The notes below the pieces were generated by a model. The model did no database searches. It saw only the letters and a list, made by a program, of their open reading frames with translations, and was not told the DNA's origin. Below, piece by piece: positions 34,526-45,583 of a stretch of 64,000 bases of DNA. Source of the DNA: Bacillus sp. FSL K6-3431 (lineage in GTDB: Bacteria; Bacillota; Bacilli; Bacillales; Bacillaceae_C); the NCBI RefSeq assembly GCF_038002605.1, contig NZ_JBBOCT010000001.1, forward strand, positions 186,001-250,000, in the 5' to 3' direction. A program made the position numbers and the translations under genes. The first letter of the stretch is position 1, and the number at the start of each line of letters is the position of its first letter.

Positions 34526-36454
34526 ATGCAGCAATCACTTCCGTTTGAATTAAATAAAACGAGTACATTTTATGAACAACTTCAAGACTGGATCGGGGAT
34601 GTTTTTTATGACATATTACCAAGCCAGGGCTATGAACTTCGGGATGAACAAATTTTTATGGCATTCCAATTAGAAAAAGCATTTTCTAATAAGAAAGTAA
34701 TATTTGCGGAGGCTGGTGTTGGTACGGGTAAGACTTTTGTGTATTTACTGTATGCCATTGCTTACGCCAGATACATAGGTAAGCCAGCAATTATTGCATG
34801 TGCGGATGAATCTTTAATTGAGCAACTTGTAAAAAAAGAAGGCGATATAAAAAAAATTGAAAAGGCGCTTGGAATGAAAATTGATGTCCGCCTTGCAAAA
34901 TCAAGGGACCAGTATTTATGTTTACAAAAGTTGGATCGCGCTTTAAGTCATTCAGATAAAGAAGTCTATCAGACCATTCACGAGGAAGTTCCGTCATTTG
35001 TACAAGACACTTCATCTATGACAAAGTTTCATACATATGGTGACCGTAAAGATTACCCTTATGTTAATGAAGAAGACTGGAAAGATATTGCTTGGGATTC
35101 ACTCCAAGATTGTTTGTCATGTACGCAACGCCATCGTTGTGGACAAACTTTACATCGTGATCATTACCGGAAAGCCGCAGATCTCATTGTATGCTCACAT
35201 GATTTTTATATGGAGCATATTTGGACTAAGGATGCGAGAATTCGCGAAGGGCAATTAGCTCTTCTACCGGAACCAAGCAGTGTAGTATTTGATGAGGGGC
35301 ATTTACTTGAATTTGCCAGTCAAAAAGCACTAACCTACCGTATTAGCGATGAAATGCTAGATTTATTATTAAATAGACTGCAGGAGAACGATGTTCGTGA
35401 AAAAACCCTACATGTAATTGAAGAGGTTATTGACGTTAATAGTAGTTTATTTTCACTTTTATATAAAGAAGCTAAACCCGTAATCGGGTCGGAAAGAATG
35501 GAACTTCGCAAAACAGGACAAATGTTGGATTTAGCGACTCTTCTTCTTCAAAAGATCAATCATCTATCAGAGGAATTAGTATTTGAGTCAGAGTTGTATA
35601 CAATCGATGAATATGAGTTAAGAATTGTGGAAGAGTATTTAGATCAAATTATCTTTTCATTAACACTATTGATAGAGGATAAAAAAGGTATTATTTGGTT
35701 TGAAGATAATAATGCAGGTCAGACATTGGTAATTATGCCCCGTCTGATTGGTGAAATATTAGGTAGTCGCGTTTTCACAAACAAAATACCTTATATCTTT
35801 TCTTCTGCGACACTTTCTAATGAAGGTGATTTGACATATATGAGTAAAACCTTAGGTATTAATGATTATTTATCACTTCGTGTTCAATCGCCATTTGACT
35901 ATGAGGGAAATTTGTCCATTACACTTCATGCAGAGAATGATCAAACAGTAAAATGGACAAAAATATTAGATTCTATCATAGAAGCAAAAGGAAGATCTTT
36001 AGTATTATTCAATAATAAAGCAGATTTAGCTAAATTTAAAAAATACTTACAAGTGAATCAGTTTAATGATCTACCAGTGATTTATGAAGGTGATGCTGAA
36101 ATTAGTACACTTATTCAGCAATTCCAAGCCCAGGAAGAGATGGTACTTTGCGCTAATACATTATGGGAAGGTCTTGATATACCAGGTCCTTCTTTAGAAA
36201 ATGTCATCATCGCTTCCCTACCATTTCCACCATACGATCCTGTCTTTGATGCGAAAAGAAATAGTTCAGAAAATCCTTTTTCAGACGTTGATTTGCCATA
36301 TATGCTTTTGAGATTGAAACAAGGAATTGGCAGAGTAATAAGAACTTCTACGGATAAAGGGACGATTCATATTTGGTTAAATAAGGACGAGGTAGGTAGT
36401 GTGTTGAAAGAAGTGAAAAACAGCTTGCCCGTGCCCGCGACATCTCTTTTTTAG
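34526..36454 (+). CDS. ypvA: DinG/XPD-like iron-sulfur helicase YpvA
   Basis: A 642-residue superfamily 2 helicase without exonuclease domain. Walker A is EAGVGTGKTFVYLL; motif II reads DEGHLL instead of the usual DEAH; SSATLS and the C-terminal QGIGRVIRTSTDKG follow. Four cysteines lie between motifs Ia and II (YLCLQK, DCLSCTQRHRC), spaced as in XPD-type [4Fe-4S] helicases. ATG 34526 follows AGGAGG. Found near rlmL and xpt in Bacillus. It probably unwinds DNA in repair; the substrate is not known. Confidence 0.92.
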   Translation: MQQSLPFELNKTSTFYEQLQDWIGDVFYDILPSQGYELRDEQIFMAFQLEKAFSNKKVIFAEAGVGTGKTFVYLLYAIAYARYIGKPAIIACADESLIEQLVKKEGDIKKIEKALGMKIDVRLAKSRDQYLCLQKLDRALSHSDKEVYQTIHEEVPSFVQDTSSMTKFHTYGDRKDYPYVNEEDWKDIAWDSLQDCLSCTQRHRCGQTLHRDHYRKAADLIVCSHDFYMEHIWTKDARIREGQLALLPEPSSVVFDEGHLLEFASQKALTYRISDEMLDLLLNRLQENDVREKTLHVIEEVIDVNSSLFSLLYKEAKPVIGSERMELRKTGQMLDLATLLLQKINHLSEELVFESELYTIDEYELRIVEEYLDQIIFSLTLLIEDKKGIIWFEDNNAGQTLVIMPRLIGEILGSRVFTNKIPYIFSSATLSNEGDLTYMSKTLGINDYLSLRVQSPFDYEGNLSITLHAENDQTVKWTKILDSIIEAKGRSLVLFNNKADLAKFKKYLQVNQFNDLPVIYEGDAEISTLIQQFQAQEEMVLCANTLWEGLDIPGPSLENVIIASLPFPPYDPVFDAKRNSSENPFSDVDLPYMLLRLKQGIGRVIRTSTDKGTIHIWLNKDEVGSVLKEVKNSLPVPATSLF

Positions 36455-36502
36455 ACTGTTAATTATTGAATATTCTACCTACATACAAAACTTGTAATAG
36501 GA

Positions 36503-36530
36503 TTGAAAAATGACTTTCTAATGTTATAAT
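36503..36530 (+). promoter_or_regulatory. Sigma-A promoter of the xpt-pbuX operon
   Basis: TTGAAA (36503-36508), 16-bp spacer, TATAAT (36525-36530), placing the start about 20 bp upstream of the riboswitch aptamer. Confidence 0.7.
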
Positions 36531-36553
36531 AGTTACATTCTTAATCGCATTCA

Positions 36554-36664
36554 CTCATATAATCGCGAGGATATGGCTCGCAAGTTTCTACCGATTTGCC
36601 GTAAACAAATCGACTATGAGCAGCAATGAAAGGGTTGTGTTTTTTTACTCACCAATCCTTTTAT
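36554..36664 (+). promoter_or_regulatory. Guanine riboswitch with terminator
   Basis: The purine aptamer spans 36554-36620: P1 CTCATA/TATGAG, P2 GCGAG/CTCGC with loop GATATGG, P3 CGATTTG/CAAATCG with loop CCGTAAA, and the conserved core TTTCTACC. The discriminating base after P3 reads ACT, i.e. C at position 74, so the ligand is guanine (or hypoxanthine/xanthine), not adenine. AAAGGGTTG / CAATCCTTT (36629-36664, with a G-U pair) forms the expression-platform terminator. The ligand should switch off xpt-pbuX. Confidence 0.95.
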
Positions 36665-36682
36665 CATCCTTTCGAAAAATAA

Positions 36683-37356
<674 letters not shown>

Positions 37357-37357
<1 letters not shown>

Positions 37358-38661
37358 TGAAAGATCCTCTTCGTCTATCCGCTCTTGCCATTCAGCATGT
37401 GTTAGCGATGTATGCGGGTGCCGTTCTCGTTCCACTCATTGTTGGCGCTGCGATCGGCCTAAAGGGGGAACAGTTAACCTATCTTATCTCAATAGATATA
37501 TTAATGTGTGGTGTAGCAACGATTCTTCAAGTAATGAATAACCGATTCTTTGGTATTGGCCTTCCTGTCGTACTCGGATGTACTTTTACAGCAGTGGGGC
37601 CAATGATTGCTATTGGTGGAGAATTTGGGATATCGGCTATTTATGGCGCGATTCTCGTTTCTGGTTTATTCGTCGTCTTAATTAGTACATTTTTTGGGAA
37701 ATTAGTTCGCTTTTTTCCTCCAGTTGTAACTGGTTCAGTCGTAACAATTATTGGGATAACATTAATTCCGGTAGCAATAAATAATATGGGTGGCGGAGTT
37801 GGAGCAGCTGATTTTGGTTCCGCGACTAATATATCACTTGCGTTTGGTACATTGCTATTCATTATTTTAGTATATCGATTTTCCAGCGGTTTTCTTAGAG
37901 CAATCTCTATTTTACTGGGTTTAGTAGTAGGCACGATCGTTGCTGCGTTTGTGGGTATGGTGGATTTTAGACCTGTATTAGATGCTTCTTGGCTTCATAT
38001 CGTTAAGCCGTTTTATTTTGGTCTACCAACATTTGAATGGTCCGCAATTATTACGATGATATTAGTTGCGATGGTGAGTTTGGTAGAATCTACAGGTGTC
38101 TATTTTGCATTAGGGGATATTTGTAAACGTGATTTAACAAAAGATGATTTGTCAAAGGGATATCGTGCCGAAGGACTAGCAATCATTTTAGGTGGTTTAT
38201 TTAATTCCTTTCCATATACGACATTCTCACAAAACGTTGGATTAATGCAAATGTCAGGTGTTAAAACGAAGAATGTTATTTATATTACAGGTGGCATGTT
38301 AATTACACTAGGATTTATTCCGAAAATAGGTGCTGTTACAACGATCATTCCAAATGCAGTTCTAGGTGGGGCGATGATTGCTATGTTCGGAATGGTTATC
38401 TCTCAAGGGATAAAGATGCTTAGTAATGTCATAGCTTCTTCACAGGAAAACGCAATGATTATTGCGTGCTCAATCGGGATCGGACTAGGTGTCACTGTTG
38501 TTCCTGAACTATTTGCACAACTACCTAAAAGCGTTCAAATATTAACGAGCAATGGTATTGTTGCTGGAAGCATGACTGCGATCATATTAAATGTTTTGTT
38601 TAATATGCTACCTTCAAGAAAAAAAAATCCAGTTGTATTGGAAGAACAAAAGGCAGGTTAA
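37357..38661 (+). CDS. pbuX: Xanthine permease PbuX
   Basis: A 434-residue NCS2 (nucleobase:cation symporter-2) permease with about 12-14 membrane helices. The family signature QNVGLMQMSGVKTK follows the substrate residues in FPYTTFSQN, and the N-terminal QHVLAMYAGAVLVPLIVG is typical for xanthine and uric acid carriers. GAGGAGG precedes a TTG (37354) and an ATG (37357). Second gene of the riboswitch-controlled operon. Confidence 0.95.
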
Positions 38662-38676
38662 ATCGATATTTAATAT

Positions 38677-38717
38677 AAAAATCCCCCTTCCTGAAGATTT
38701 CAGGAAGGGGGATTTTA
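38677..38717. terminator. Bidirectional terminator between pbuX and aroA
   Basis: AAAATCCCCCTTCCTGAA and TTCAGGAAGGGGGATTTT form a perfect 18-bp stem with a three-base loop; it serves both converging genes. Confidence 0.95.
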
Positions 38718-38744
38718 TCTTTTGATGAATGTCTGTAGTTCAGC

Positions 38745-39833
38745 TCACACTCGAGTAGGAGCTTGTTGAACTACTTTTGCAAATGCTTTTACTTCATCCA
38801 TGTATGCGTTAAATTCTGCAATATCCATTTGCTGTGCGGAATCTGATAATGCGACAGCTGGATCAGGGTGAACTTCAGCCATTACTGCATCAGCGCCAAT
38901 TGCGATTGCAGCCTTTGATGTAGGAAGCAATAGATCTTTGCGCCCTGTTGAATGCGTCACATCAACGACGACAGGCAAGTGTGTTTCTTTCTTTAAAATT
39001 GGCACTGCTGAAATATCGAGCGTGTTTCTTGTGGCTCTTTCATACGTACGAATGCCTCTTTCACAAAGAATAATTTGATCATTACCTTGCGCAATAATAT
39101 ATTCAGCTGCATATATGAATTCTTCAATTGTTGCAGACAGTCCACGTTTTAATAATACAGGTTTGTTTGTTGCCCCAGCGACTTTTAATAGTTCAAAGTT
39201 ATGCATATTACGGGCGCCAAGTTGAATAACATCAACATAGTCTAAAGCGAGTTCTATATCGTTTGGATGTAAGATTTCACTAATTACAGCCATGCCTTCT
39301 TCATCTGCAACTTGGCGTAAAATCTTTAATCCTTCTAAGCCTAAGCCTTGGAAATCGTATGGCGAACTTCTTGGTTTAAAAGCTCCACCACGCATCAGTT
39401 TTAATCCCTGTTTCTTCATCGCTTGTGCGACTGTTTTTACTTGTTCATAGCTTTCAACAGCACATGGTCCCATGATGAAATGTGCTGTCCCATCACCGAT
39501 GTTTTCGCCTAAAATAGATACAACTGTATCATCTGGCTTTTTCTTTCTAGATACAAGGAGTGCTTTCCTGTTATCATCTTTTTGTAGTTCAAGGCTTGCT
39601 TTGATAATTTCCTTAAACACATGTTGAACAGTCGATGTATCAAAAGGTCCTTCATTATGTTCCGCAAGTAAATTAAACAATTTTCTTTCTTGGACAGGGT
39701 CAAAGCGTTTCACACCCTGCATTTCTTTTAATTTACCAATCTCCTGAGCAATCTTACCTCGTTCATTAAACAATTCTAACATTTGCAAAGTTTTTTCTTC
39801 GATTTTGGCACGTAATAATTCTAGTTCAGACAA
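38745..39833 (-). CDS. aroA: Bifunctional chorismate mutase / DAHP synthase (AroA, AroG(F) type)
   Basis: A 362-residue fusion. Residues ~1-90 form an AroQ-type chorismate mutase ([20 protein letters not shown]), which in Bacillus gives feedback sensing by chorismate and prephenate. The rest is DAHP synthase with [36 protein letters not shown] and [14 protein letters not shown], metal ligands included. It catalyses the first shikimate step. TTG 39833 is chosen, as AAGGAGGG lies 7-8 nt upstream. It is divergent from aroF, so the pathway's entry and exit enzymes share one intergenic region. Confidence 0.96.
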   Translation of the reverse strand: MSELELLRAKIEEKTLQMLELFNERGKIAQEIGKLKEMQGVKRFDPVQERKLFNLLAEHNEGPFDTSTVQHVFKEIIKASLELQKDDNRKALLVSRKKKPDDTVVSILGENIGDGTAHFIMGPCAVESYEQVKTVAQAMKKQGLKLMRGGAFKPRSSPYDFQGLGLEGLKILRQVADEEGMAVISEILHPNDIELALDYVDVIQLGARNMHNFELLKVAGATNKPVLLKRGLSATIEEFIYAAEYIIAQGNDQIILCERGIRTYERATRNTLDISAVPILKKETHLPVVVDVTHSTGRKDLLLPTSKAAIAIGADAVMAEVHPDPAVALSDSAQQMDIAEFNAYMDEVKAFAKVVQQAPTRV

Positions 39834-40200
39834 TGATAAGCCCTCCTTATAATTCTGCATAATTCAACAATACCACAATATTCATCAAATTAATATAAAA
39901 ACTGATTCGCTTTAAAGCTTCAACGCTGTAAAGTGTGTATGGAAATATTTTTGTTGATAGCTCAATACATTAGACCTTATTATCTTAACTGTCAATAGAT
40001 AATAAGAATATTTTTCTTAATATTATATTTACACATTATTTTCAAAAGTGTAACAAAAAAGAAAAAAGATACATAGCCAATTCAATGTGAAAAATATAGC
40101 TAAACAAGCGTAGTAAGGTTAATTTTAGAAAATAATGAAATATTGCTTTACAACTAATCAATTTTGTGGTTAAAATTGAATCTATATAATTAAAAATTTA
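39834..40200. other. AT-rich divergent promoter region between aroA and aroF
   Basis: About 370 bp without a gene. On the plus strand TTGTGG (40163-40168) and TATAAT (40185-40190), spacer 16, are the likely start of the T-box transcript. An aroA promoter on the minus strand must lie here, but several AT-rich candidates compete. Confidence 0.5.
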
Positions 40201-40204
40201 AGCA

Positions 40205-40446
40205 ATGACAGGGCACAGTAGCGATCATATTCCTGTAAAGTCCAGAGAGCTAATGGTTGGTGGAAATTAGCACAGATTTGATTGTGAATTACTTCCTTGA
40301 GCTTCTTTTTCGAACATTTGGCTTTGTCCAATCAGTAAAAAAAGACGGTAGAACCGTTATCCGATCGAGAGGTGGACATATGTCCACAATAAGGGTGGTA
40401 CCGCGATATACAATCGTCCCTGCTATATAGCAGGGGCGATTTTTGT
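40205..40446 (+). promoter_or_regulatory. T-box riboswitch of the aroF-hisC-tyrA-aroE operon
   Basis: Stem I features are AGAGAGC (~40244) and GGTTGGTGGAAATTAGCAC. The T-box sequence AAGGGTGGTACCGCG is at 40391-40405. The terminator ATCGTCCCTGCTA / TAGCAGGGGCGAT with a T run is at 40413-40446. Uncharged tRNA binding should form the antiterminator and switch the operon on. The specifier loop contains GAATTACTTCC, so the codon is probably TAC (Tyr) or TTC (Phe); I favour Tyr slightly but cannot settle it. Confidence 0.92.
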
Positions 40447-40479
40447 GTTTATCAATTTTAAAATAATGGAGGAAACAGA

Positions 40480-41652
40480 ATGAGATACTTAACGGCGGGA
40501 GAATCCCACGGCCCACAATTAACAACAATTATAGAAGGTGTACCTGCGGGATTACACTTAACTGCAGAGATGATTAATAATGAATTAGCTAGAAGACAAA
40601 AAGGGCATGGTCGCGGGAGACGTATGCAAATTGAAAAAGACCAAGTTCACATTACAAGTGGTATTCGACACGGTTTGACACTTGGAGGTCCAATTGCGCT
40701 TGTTGTAGAAAATAATGATTTTAAACATTGGACAAAAATAATGGGAGCTGCTCCAATCAGTGACGAGGAGCATGAGGAAGTAAAAAGAAAAATTACTAGG
40801 CCTCGTCCGGGTCACGCTGATTTAAATGGAGCCATTAAATATGGTCATCGCGATATGAGAAATGTATTAGAACGCTCATCAGCGCGAGAAACGACAGTTA
40901 GAGTAGCTGCTGGCGCAGTAGCGAAGGTTATTTTAAAAGAGCTCGGTGTAACAATCGGTGGCCATGTATTAGAAATAGGCGGAGTAAAAGCCGAAAATAT
41001 AAACTATCACTCTATGGATGAATTACAAACAATTACAGAAGCATCACCAGTACGTTGCCTAGATGAGCATGCAGGGCAAAAAATGATGCAAGCAATTGAC
41101 TCTGCGAAAGAAAATGGCGATTCCATTGGTGGGATTGTTGAAGTAATTGCTGAAGGAATGCCGACTGGTGTTGGTAGTTATGTGCATTATGATCGGAAAC
41201 TAGAAGCGATACTTGCTGGAGCAATGATGAGTATTAATGCATTCAAAGGTGTCGAAATAGGCATTGGATTTGAAGCAGCAGGAAGACCAGGTAGTACTGT
41301 TCATGATGAAATACTATGGGATGAAAAAAGTGGGTACACACGAGGAACAAATAATGCAGGTGGATTTGAAGGAGGTATGACAACTGGGATGCCAATTGTC
41401 ATTAGAGGTGTGATGAAGCCTATCCCTACTTTATATAAACCATTGCAAAGTGTTGATATTGACACGAAGGAACCTTTTAAAGCAAGCATAGAGCGCTCAG
41501 ACAGCTGTGCAGTTCCGGCAGCGAGTGTTGTAGCAGAATCTGTTATTGCTTGGGAATTGGCATCTGCACTTGTCGAGCAATTTGGTCGAGATCGCATCGA
41601 TGCAATTAAAGAAAATATAAACAATCACAAAGAATATGCAAAAAACTTTTAA
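40480..41652 (+). CDS. aroF: Chorismate synthase AroF (AroC)
   Basis: A 390-residue FMN-dependent last enzyme of the shikimate pathway. Signatures: [46 protein letters not shown] with [18 protein letters not shown], and [16 protein letters not shown] 40480 follows GGAGGAAA, 34 nt after the T-box terminator. First gene of an operon with hisC, tyrA and aroE. In B. subtilis aroF is beside aroB; here aroB lies about 40 kb away. Confidence 0.97.
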   Translation: MRYLTAGESHGPQLTTIIEGVPAGLHLTAEMINNELARRQKGHGRGRRMQIEKDQVHITSGIRHGLTLGGPIALVVENNDFKHWTKIMGAAPISDEEHEEVKRKITRPRPGHADLNGAIKYGHRDMRNVLERSSARETTVRVAAGAVAKVILKELGVTIGGHVLEIGGVKAENINYHSMDELQTITEASPVRCLDEHAGQKMMQAIDSAKENGDSIGGIVEVIAEGMPTGVGSYVHYDRKLEAILAGAMMSINAFKGVEIGIGFEAAGRPGSTVHDEILWDEKSGYTRGTNNAGGFEGGMTTGMPIVIRGVMKPIPTLYKPLQSVDIDTKEPFKASIERSDSCAVPAASVVAESVIAWELASALVEQFGRDRIDAIKENINNHKEYAKNF

Positions 41653-41685
41653 AGAAAAATTATTAAAAGGTAAAGGCGGGAAGTC

Positions 41686-42765
41686 ATGAAGGTAAAAAAA
41701 CAACTTCTTACATTAGATGCATATGTTCCTGGAAAATCAAGTGAAGAAGTCAGAAAAGAATTTGGTTTGAATAAAATAGTGAAGTTAGCATCTAATGAGA
41801 ATCCCTATGGTAGTTCACCAGCTGTACTAGAAGCGATATCTACAGCTATTCCAAGCTTTGCTATCTACCCAGATGGTGCAGCAATAGAATTAAGAGAAAG
41901 GGTAGCTTATCATGTTGGAGTGAATGAAAATCAGCTCCTATTTTCAAGTGGATTGGATGAGCTTATTCAAATAATTAGTAGGGCTATCTTATCATCAGAC
42001 ACGAATACTATTATGGCACAAGGCACTTTTCCACAATATAAGCATCATGCCGTAATAGAAAATGCTGAAATACGCGAAGTAGCGTTAAAAAATGGGTTGC
42101 ATGATTTGGACGAGATGGCAAAAAGGATAGATGAAAATACAAAAATTATTTGGATTTGTAATCCGAATAATCCTACGGGAACATATGTAAACCAAATGGA
42201 CTTGGAACAATTTCTAGCTCGCGTTCCAGCAGATGTCCTAGTTGTGCTTGATGAAGCTTATTATGAATATGCAATAGCTGAAGATTATCCACAAACCATT
42301 CCACTCCTTAAGCAATATGAAAATCTACTTGTTTTACGGACGTTTTCAAAAGCTTATGGATTGGCAGCTTTCAGAATAGGATATGGCATGGGTTCGGCAG
42401 CATTTATTAAACAATTAGAAGTAACTAGACTTCCATTTAATACATCCGTACTTGCGCAAACTGCTGCAATTGCTGCATTACAAGATCTTGCATTTGTCGA
42501 GGATAGTATAGATAAAAACAGTGAAGAAAAGCAAAGATTTTATCACTTTTTTGATCAACATCAAATAGTGTATTATCCTTCACAAACAAATTTTATTTAT
42601 TTAAATATTCCTGGAAAGTCAAGTGGCGAAGTATTTCAATTTTTACTTGAAAAAGGCTTTATTATTCGTCCTTTTCCAGAAGGAGTTCGCATTACAATCG
42701 GTACAGAGCAAGAAAACAAAGAATTATTGCAGCATATAGAGCAAATGATTGCTGTAAAACTATAG
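41686..42765 (+). CDS. hisC: Histidinol-phosphate / aromatic amino acid aminotransferase HisC
   Basis: A 359-residue class I/II PLP aminotransferase. The Schiff-base lysine is in RTFSKAYGLAAFRIGY; LASNENPYGSSP at the N-terminus and CNPNNPTGTYV and LDEAYYEYA are typical. In Bacillus HisC also makes phenylalanine and tyrosine from phenylpyruvate and hydroxyphenylpyruvate, which explains its place before tyrA. It follows aroF by 33 bp with the SD AAAGGCGGG. Confidence 0.95.
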   Translation: MKVKKQLLTLDAYVPGKSSEEVRKEFGLNKIVKLASNENPYGSSPAVLEAISTAIPSFAIYPDGAAIELRERVAYHVGVNENQLLFSSGLDELIQIISRAILSSDTNTIMAQGTFPQYKHHAVIENAEIREVALKNGLHDLDEMAKRIDENTKIIWICNPNNPTGTYVNQMDLEQFLARVPADVLVVLDEAYYEYAIAEDYPQTIPLLKQYENLLVLRTFSKAYGLAAFRIGYGMGSAAFIKQLEVTRLPFNTSVLAQTAAIAALQDLAFVEDSIDKNSEEKQRFYHFFDQHQIVYYPSQTNFIYLNIPGKSSGEVFQFLLEKGFIIRPFPEGVRITIGTEQENKELLQHIEQMIAVKL

Positions 42766-42781
42766 AGAGAGTGGCATTGAA

Positions 42782-43888
42782 ATGAGGAATGGAAAGCGTG
42801 TATTATTGGTAGGTGTCGGTCTAATTGGTGGATCCGTTGCCTTAGCAATTAGGAAAGAACACGATGCATGGATAGTTGGTTGTGATATTAATCAAGACAA
42901 TTGCATATTAGCACAAAAAATGCATATCATCGATACGTACACAGAGAGCATGGAAGAAGAAGCAATCCATGCCGATCTCATCATTCTTGCATGTCCTGTT
43001 GAAAAATCGGAACAAATATTGCAGATATTGGCTGATTTACCATTAAAGAATCATACGATTATCACAGATGTTGGCAGTACTAAAGGAAGAATCATGAGTA
43101 AAGCTGAGTCATTAGTTTTTAACGGTGCTGTTTTTATTGGGGGTCATCCAATGGCTGGCTCCCATAAAATAGGACCAGGTAGTGCCAAAGCACATTTATT
43201 TGAAAATGCTTTTTATGTTTTAACGCCAACCCAACAAGCTGAAACAGCGAATACAACCGAATTAAAAAATTGGTTAAAAGGAACAAAAGCCAATTTCATT
43301 ATGATGGATGCAGAACAACATGATTTAGTTACCGGCGTTGTAAGTCATTTCCCGCATATCGTAGCTGCTAGTTTGGTACGGCAAGTGGAAAAATATGCGA
43401 TGGGAAATGAGCATATTAGTAGTCTAGCTGCAGGTGGCTTTCGCGATATAACACGAATTGCATCAAGCAGCCCGGAAATGTGGAGGGATATCGTAAGACA
43501 TAACCAACCGATGCTTCTATCTTTGATGGATGAATGGGAGAATGAAATGGGTGCTATTCGCCATTTAATCCGGGAAGGAGATAGCAATCAATTATTTGAT
43601 TATTTTTCCGGTGCTAAGCAATTCCGTGATTCTTTACCAGTTAGAGCTAAAGGTGCAATAACGGCATTTTATGATTTATACGTTGATGTACTTGATAGTC
43701 CAGGCGTTATTTCAGATGTAACTACTTTATTAGCACAGGAACATATTAGCATTACAAATATTCGTATTATTGAAGCACGCGAAGATGTTTATGGTGTTTT
43801 AAGACTTAGTTTCCAAACGGAAAGTGATTTAGAACAGGCAAAAAAAAGCTTGAATGACAGAGGATATAAAACATATATCAGTATGTGA
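42782..43888 (+). CDS. tyrA: Prephenate dehydrogenase TyrA
   Basis: A 368-residue NAD-dependent enzyme of tyrosine synthesis. The dinucleotide motif VGVGLIGGSVALAI is at the N-terminus; DVGSTKG, GGHPMAGSHKIGP and VSHFPHIVAASL carry active-site residues. The C-terminal ~75 residues form an ACT domain (DSPGVISDVTTLLAQEHISI), indicating feedback control by an amino acid, probably tyrosine. It is 16 bp from hisC and 12 bp from aroE. Confidence 0.96.
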   Translation: MRNGKRVLLVGVGLIGGSVALAIRKEHDAWIVGCDINQDNCILAQKMHIIDTYTESMEEEAIHADLIILACPVEKSEQILQILADLPLKNHTIITDVGSTKGRIMSKAESLVFNGAVFIGGHPMAGSHKIGPGSAKAHLFENAFYVLTPTQQAETANTTELKNWLKGTKANFIMMDAEQHDLVTGVVSHFPHIVAASLVRQVEKYAMGNEHISSLAAGGFRDITRIASSSPEMWRDIVRHNQPMLLSLMDEWENEMGAIRHLIREGDSNQLFDYFSGAKQFRDSLPVRAKGAITAFYDLYVDVLDSPGVISDVTTLLAQEHISITNIRIIEAREDVYGVLRLSFQTESDLEQAKKSLNDRGYKTYISM

Positions 43889-43900
43889 GGAGTGGCCGAA

Positions 43901-45190
43901 TTGACGACAGTAACAAGTGAAAACGTACAGTTAAATGGCGTGATGCAAGTTCCAGGTGATAAATCGATATCCCATCGATCCGTTATGTTTGGGGCAATTG
44001 CCCATGGCAAAACGATCGCAACTGGGCTACTTACTGGTGATGATTGTTTAAATACAATAGCTTGTTTTAGAAAACTAGGTGTAGACATTCACCAAGATGG
44101 CGATTATGTGGAAATTATTGGTAATGGTTTCGAAGGGCTAAAAGAACCAAGTGAAGTGTTGGATGTTGGCAATTCAGGGACGACAATTAGGTTGATGCTT
44201 GGGATATTAGCCAATCTTCCTTTCCATACAAATATTATTGGTGATGAATCAATCGCGAAACGGCCAATGGACCGAGTCACCATTCCTTTGAAAGCAATGG
44301 GCGCGAAAATAGATGGCCGAGCAAATGGTTCGTATACACCTTTAAGTATTCGCGGTGGTGAATTAACAGGCATTGACTATATATCGCCTGTGGCAAGCGC
44401 ACAAGTTAAGTCCGCTGTTTTATTAGCAGGACTATCTGCGGATGGGGTCACATCCGTTACAGAACCAGAATTATCTAGAGATCATACAGAGCGGATGTTA
44501 AGAGCTTTTGGCTGTACTGTTCAAGAGGATGGCATGAAAAAGTCACTACAAGGCAAGCAAATACTTAAAGGAACAAAGATAAACATTCCGGGAGATATAT
44601 CCTCGGCAGCATTTTACTTGGTCGCTGGTGCTATTTTACCAAATAGTAATATTACGATTAAAAATGTCGGTATCAATCCAACAAGAACAGGAATTATCGA
44701 TATACTAAAGTCAATGGGGGCTAAACTTTCTATTGATAATGTGAATGAGAGCGCAGTGGAACCTTCTGCGGACATTACCATTTCAACGACTAGTTTACAG
44801 GCTGTTGAAATCAGCGGAGAAATTATTCCACGACTTATTGATGAAATTCCAATTATTGCACTTGCTGCTACACAAGCAGAGGGTGTGACGATTATCAAAG
44901 ATGCGGCGGAATTAAAAGTAAAAGAAACGAATAGAATCGATGCTGTCGTCGAAGAATTGAAAAAGATGGGTGCAAATATTGAGGCTACAGAAGACGGCAT
45001 GAAGATTTATGGGAAATCTCAATTACATTCAGCAGATGTAGATAGCCATGGCGATCATCGAATTGGTATGATGCTTGCTATTGCTGGTTGTCTAGCAAAT
45101 GGAAATACGAATATAGCTAACAGTGATGCAATTTCCATTTCGTATCCTGGATTTTTTGAACAATTGGATAAGTTAAAGGGCAATAAGTAA
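43901..45190 (+). CDS. aroE: 3-phosphoshikimate 1-carboxyvinyltransferase AroE (EPSP synthase)
   Basis: A 429-residue enzyme joining shikimate-3-phosphate and PEP. Motifs: [47 protein letters not shown] and the C-terminal [38 protein letters not shown] 43901 is preferred because GAGGAG sits 8 nt before it; GTG 43892 overlaps the SD. Last gene of the T-box operon. In the Bacillus naming system this is aroE (aroA in E. coli). Confidence 0.96.
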   Translation: MTTVTSENVQLNGVMQVPGDKSISHRSVMFGAIAHGKTIATGLLTGDDCLNTIACFRKLGVDIHQDGDYVEIIGNGFEGLKEPSEVLDVGNSGTTIRLMLGILANLPFHTNIIGDESIAKRPMDRVTIPLKAMGAKIDGRANGSYTPLSIRGGELTGIDYISPVASAQVKSAVLLAGLSADGVTSVTEPELSRDHTERMLRAFGCTVQEDGMKKSLQGKQILKGTKINIPGDISSAAFYLVAGAILPNSNITIKNVGINPTRTGIIDILKSMGAKLSIDNVNESAVEPSADITISTTSLQAVEISGEIIPRLIDEIPIIALAATQAEGVTIIKDAAELKVKETNRIDAVVEELKKMGANIEATEDGMKIYGKSQLHSADVDSHGDHRIGMMLAIAGCLANGNTNIANSDAISISYPGFFEQLDKLKGNK

Positions 45191-45204
45191 ATCTTTTAAA
45201 GGAT

Positions 45205-45450
45205 GTTCAAAAAGTCCGGTGAAAATTGCTGTCGAATTTCGTTGTAAGCTTGCTCCTCTGCTCCTCAGGTATGATCTCCTGATAAGATAAGATTGATCAT
45301 GTCCTGTGAGCAACACAGGAGTCAGCACATCCTGTGCAAGCGCAGTGCTCGAAGGCTTACGCTTCCTAGAACTTCGAAGTCCTAGTACCGACAATGCACA
45401 AGACGTAGCGGGTTTAGTCGGATCGACCCTTTTTATCCTCCTTTTTGAAC
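45205..45450 (+). repeat. MITE-like palindromic element, copy 2
   Basis: About 246 bp bounded by perfect 10-bp terminal inverted repeats GTTCAAAAAG and CTTTTTGAAC. Inside are hairpins CCTGTGagcaaCACAGG (45303-45319) and GCACATCCTGTGC (45325-45337), then several GC-richer stems. The left end and the hairpin block recur at 30640-30905 and, more weakly, 62885-63055. No convincing gene: the minus-strand open frame lacks an SD. It stands just after aroE, as non-autonomous elements often do. Confidence 0.7.
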
Positions 45451-45518
45451 GCGCATTTTTATAGCAATATCCCTATGTTTTTATGGTTATTTTAATATGC
45501 GAATTGGGTAACAATAAT

Positions 45519-45549
45519 AATACGAACCATTCATGGTTCGTATTTTTTG
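45519..45549 (+). terminator. Terminator upstream of the polyketide synthase gene
   Basis: ATACGAACCA and TGGTTCGTAT pair perfectly around ttca and are followed by six T. It probably ends the aro operon after the inserted repeat. Confidence 0.9.
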
Positions 45550-45583
45550 CAGGTAGGGTCTATGAATGGAAGGAGCTGGGCGT

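Noticed and set aside
36554..36620. Adenine riboswitch
   Set aside because: The base after P3 that tells the ligand is C, not U, and the downstream genes handle xanthine.
45173..45394. 73-codon minus-strand open frame after aroE
   Set aside because: It lies inside the palindromic element, has no SD and no family resemblance; open frames inside such repeats are common by chance.
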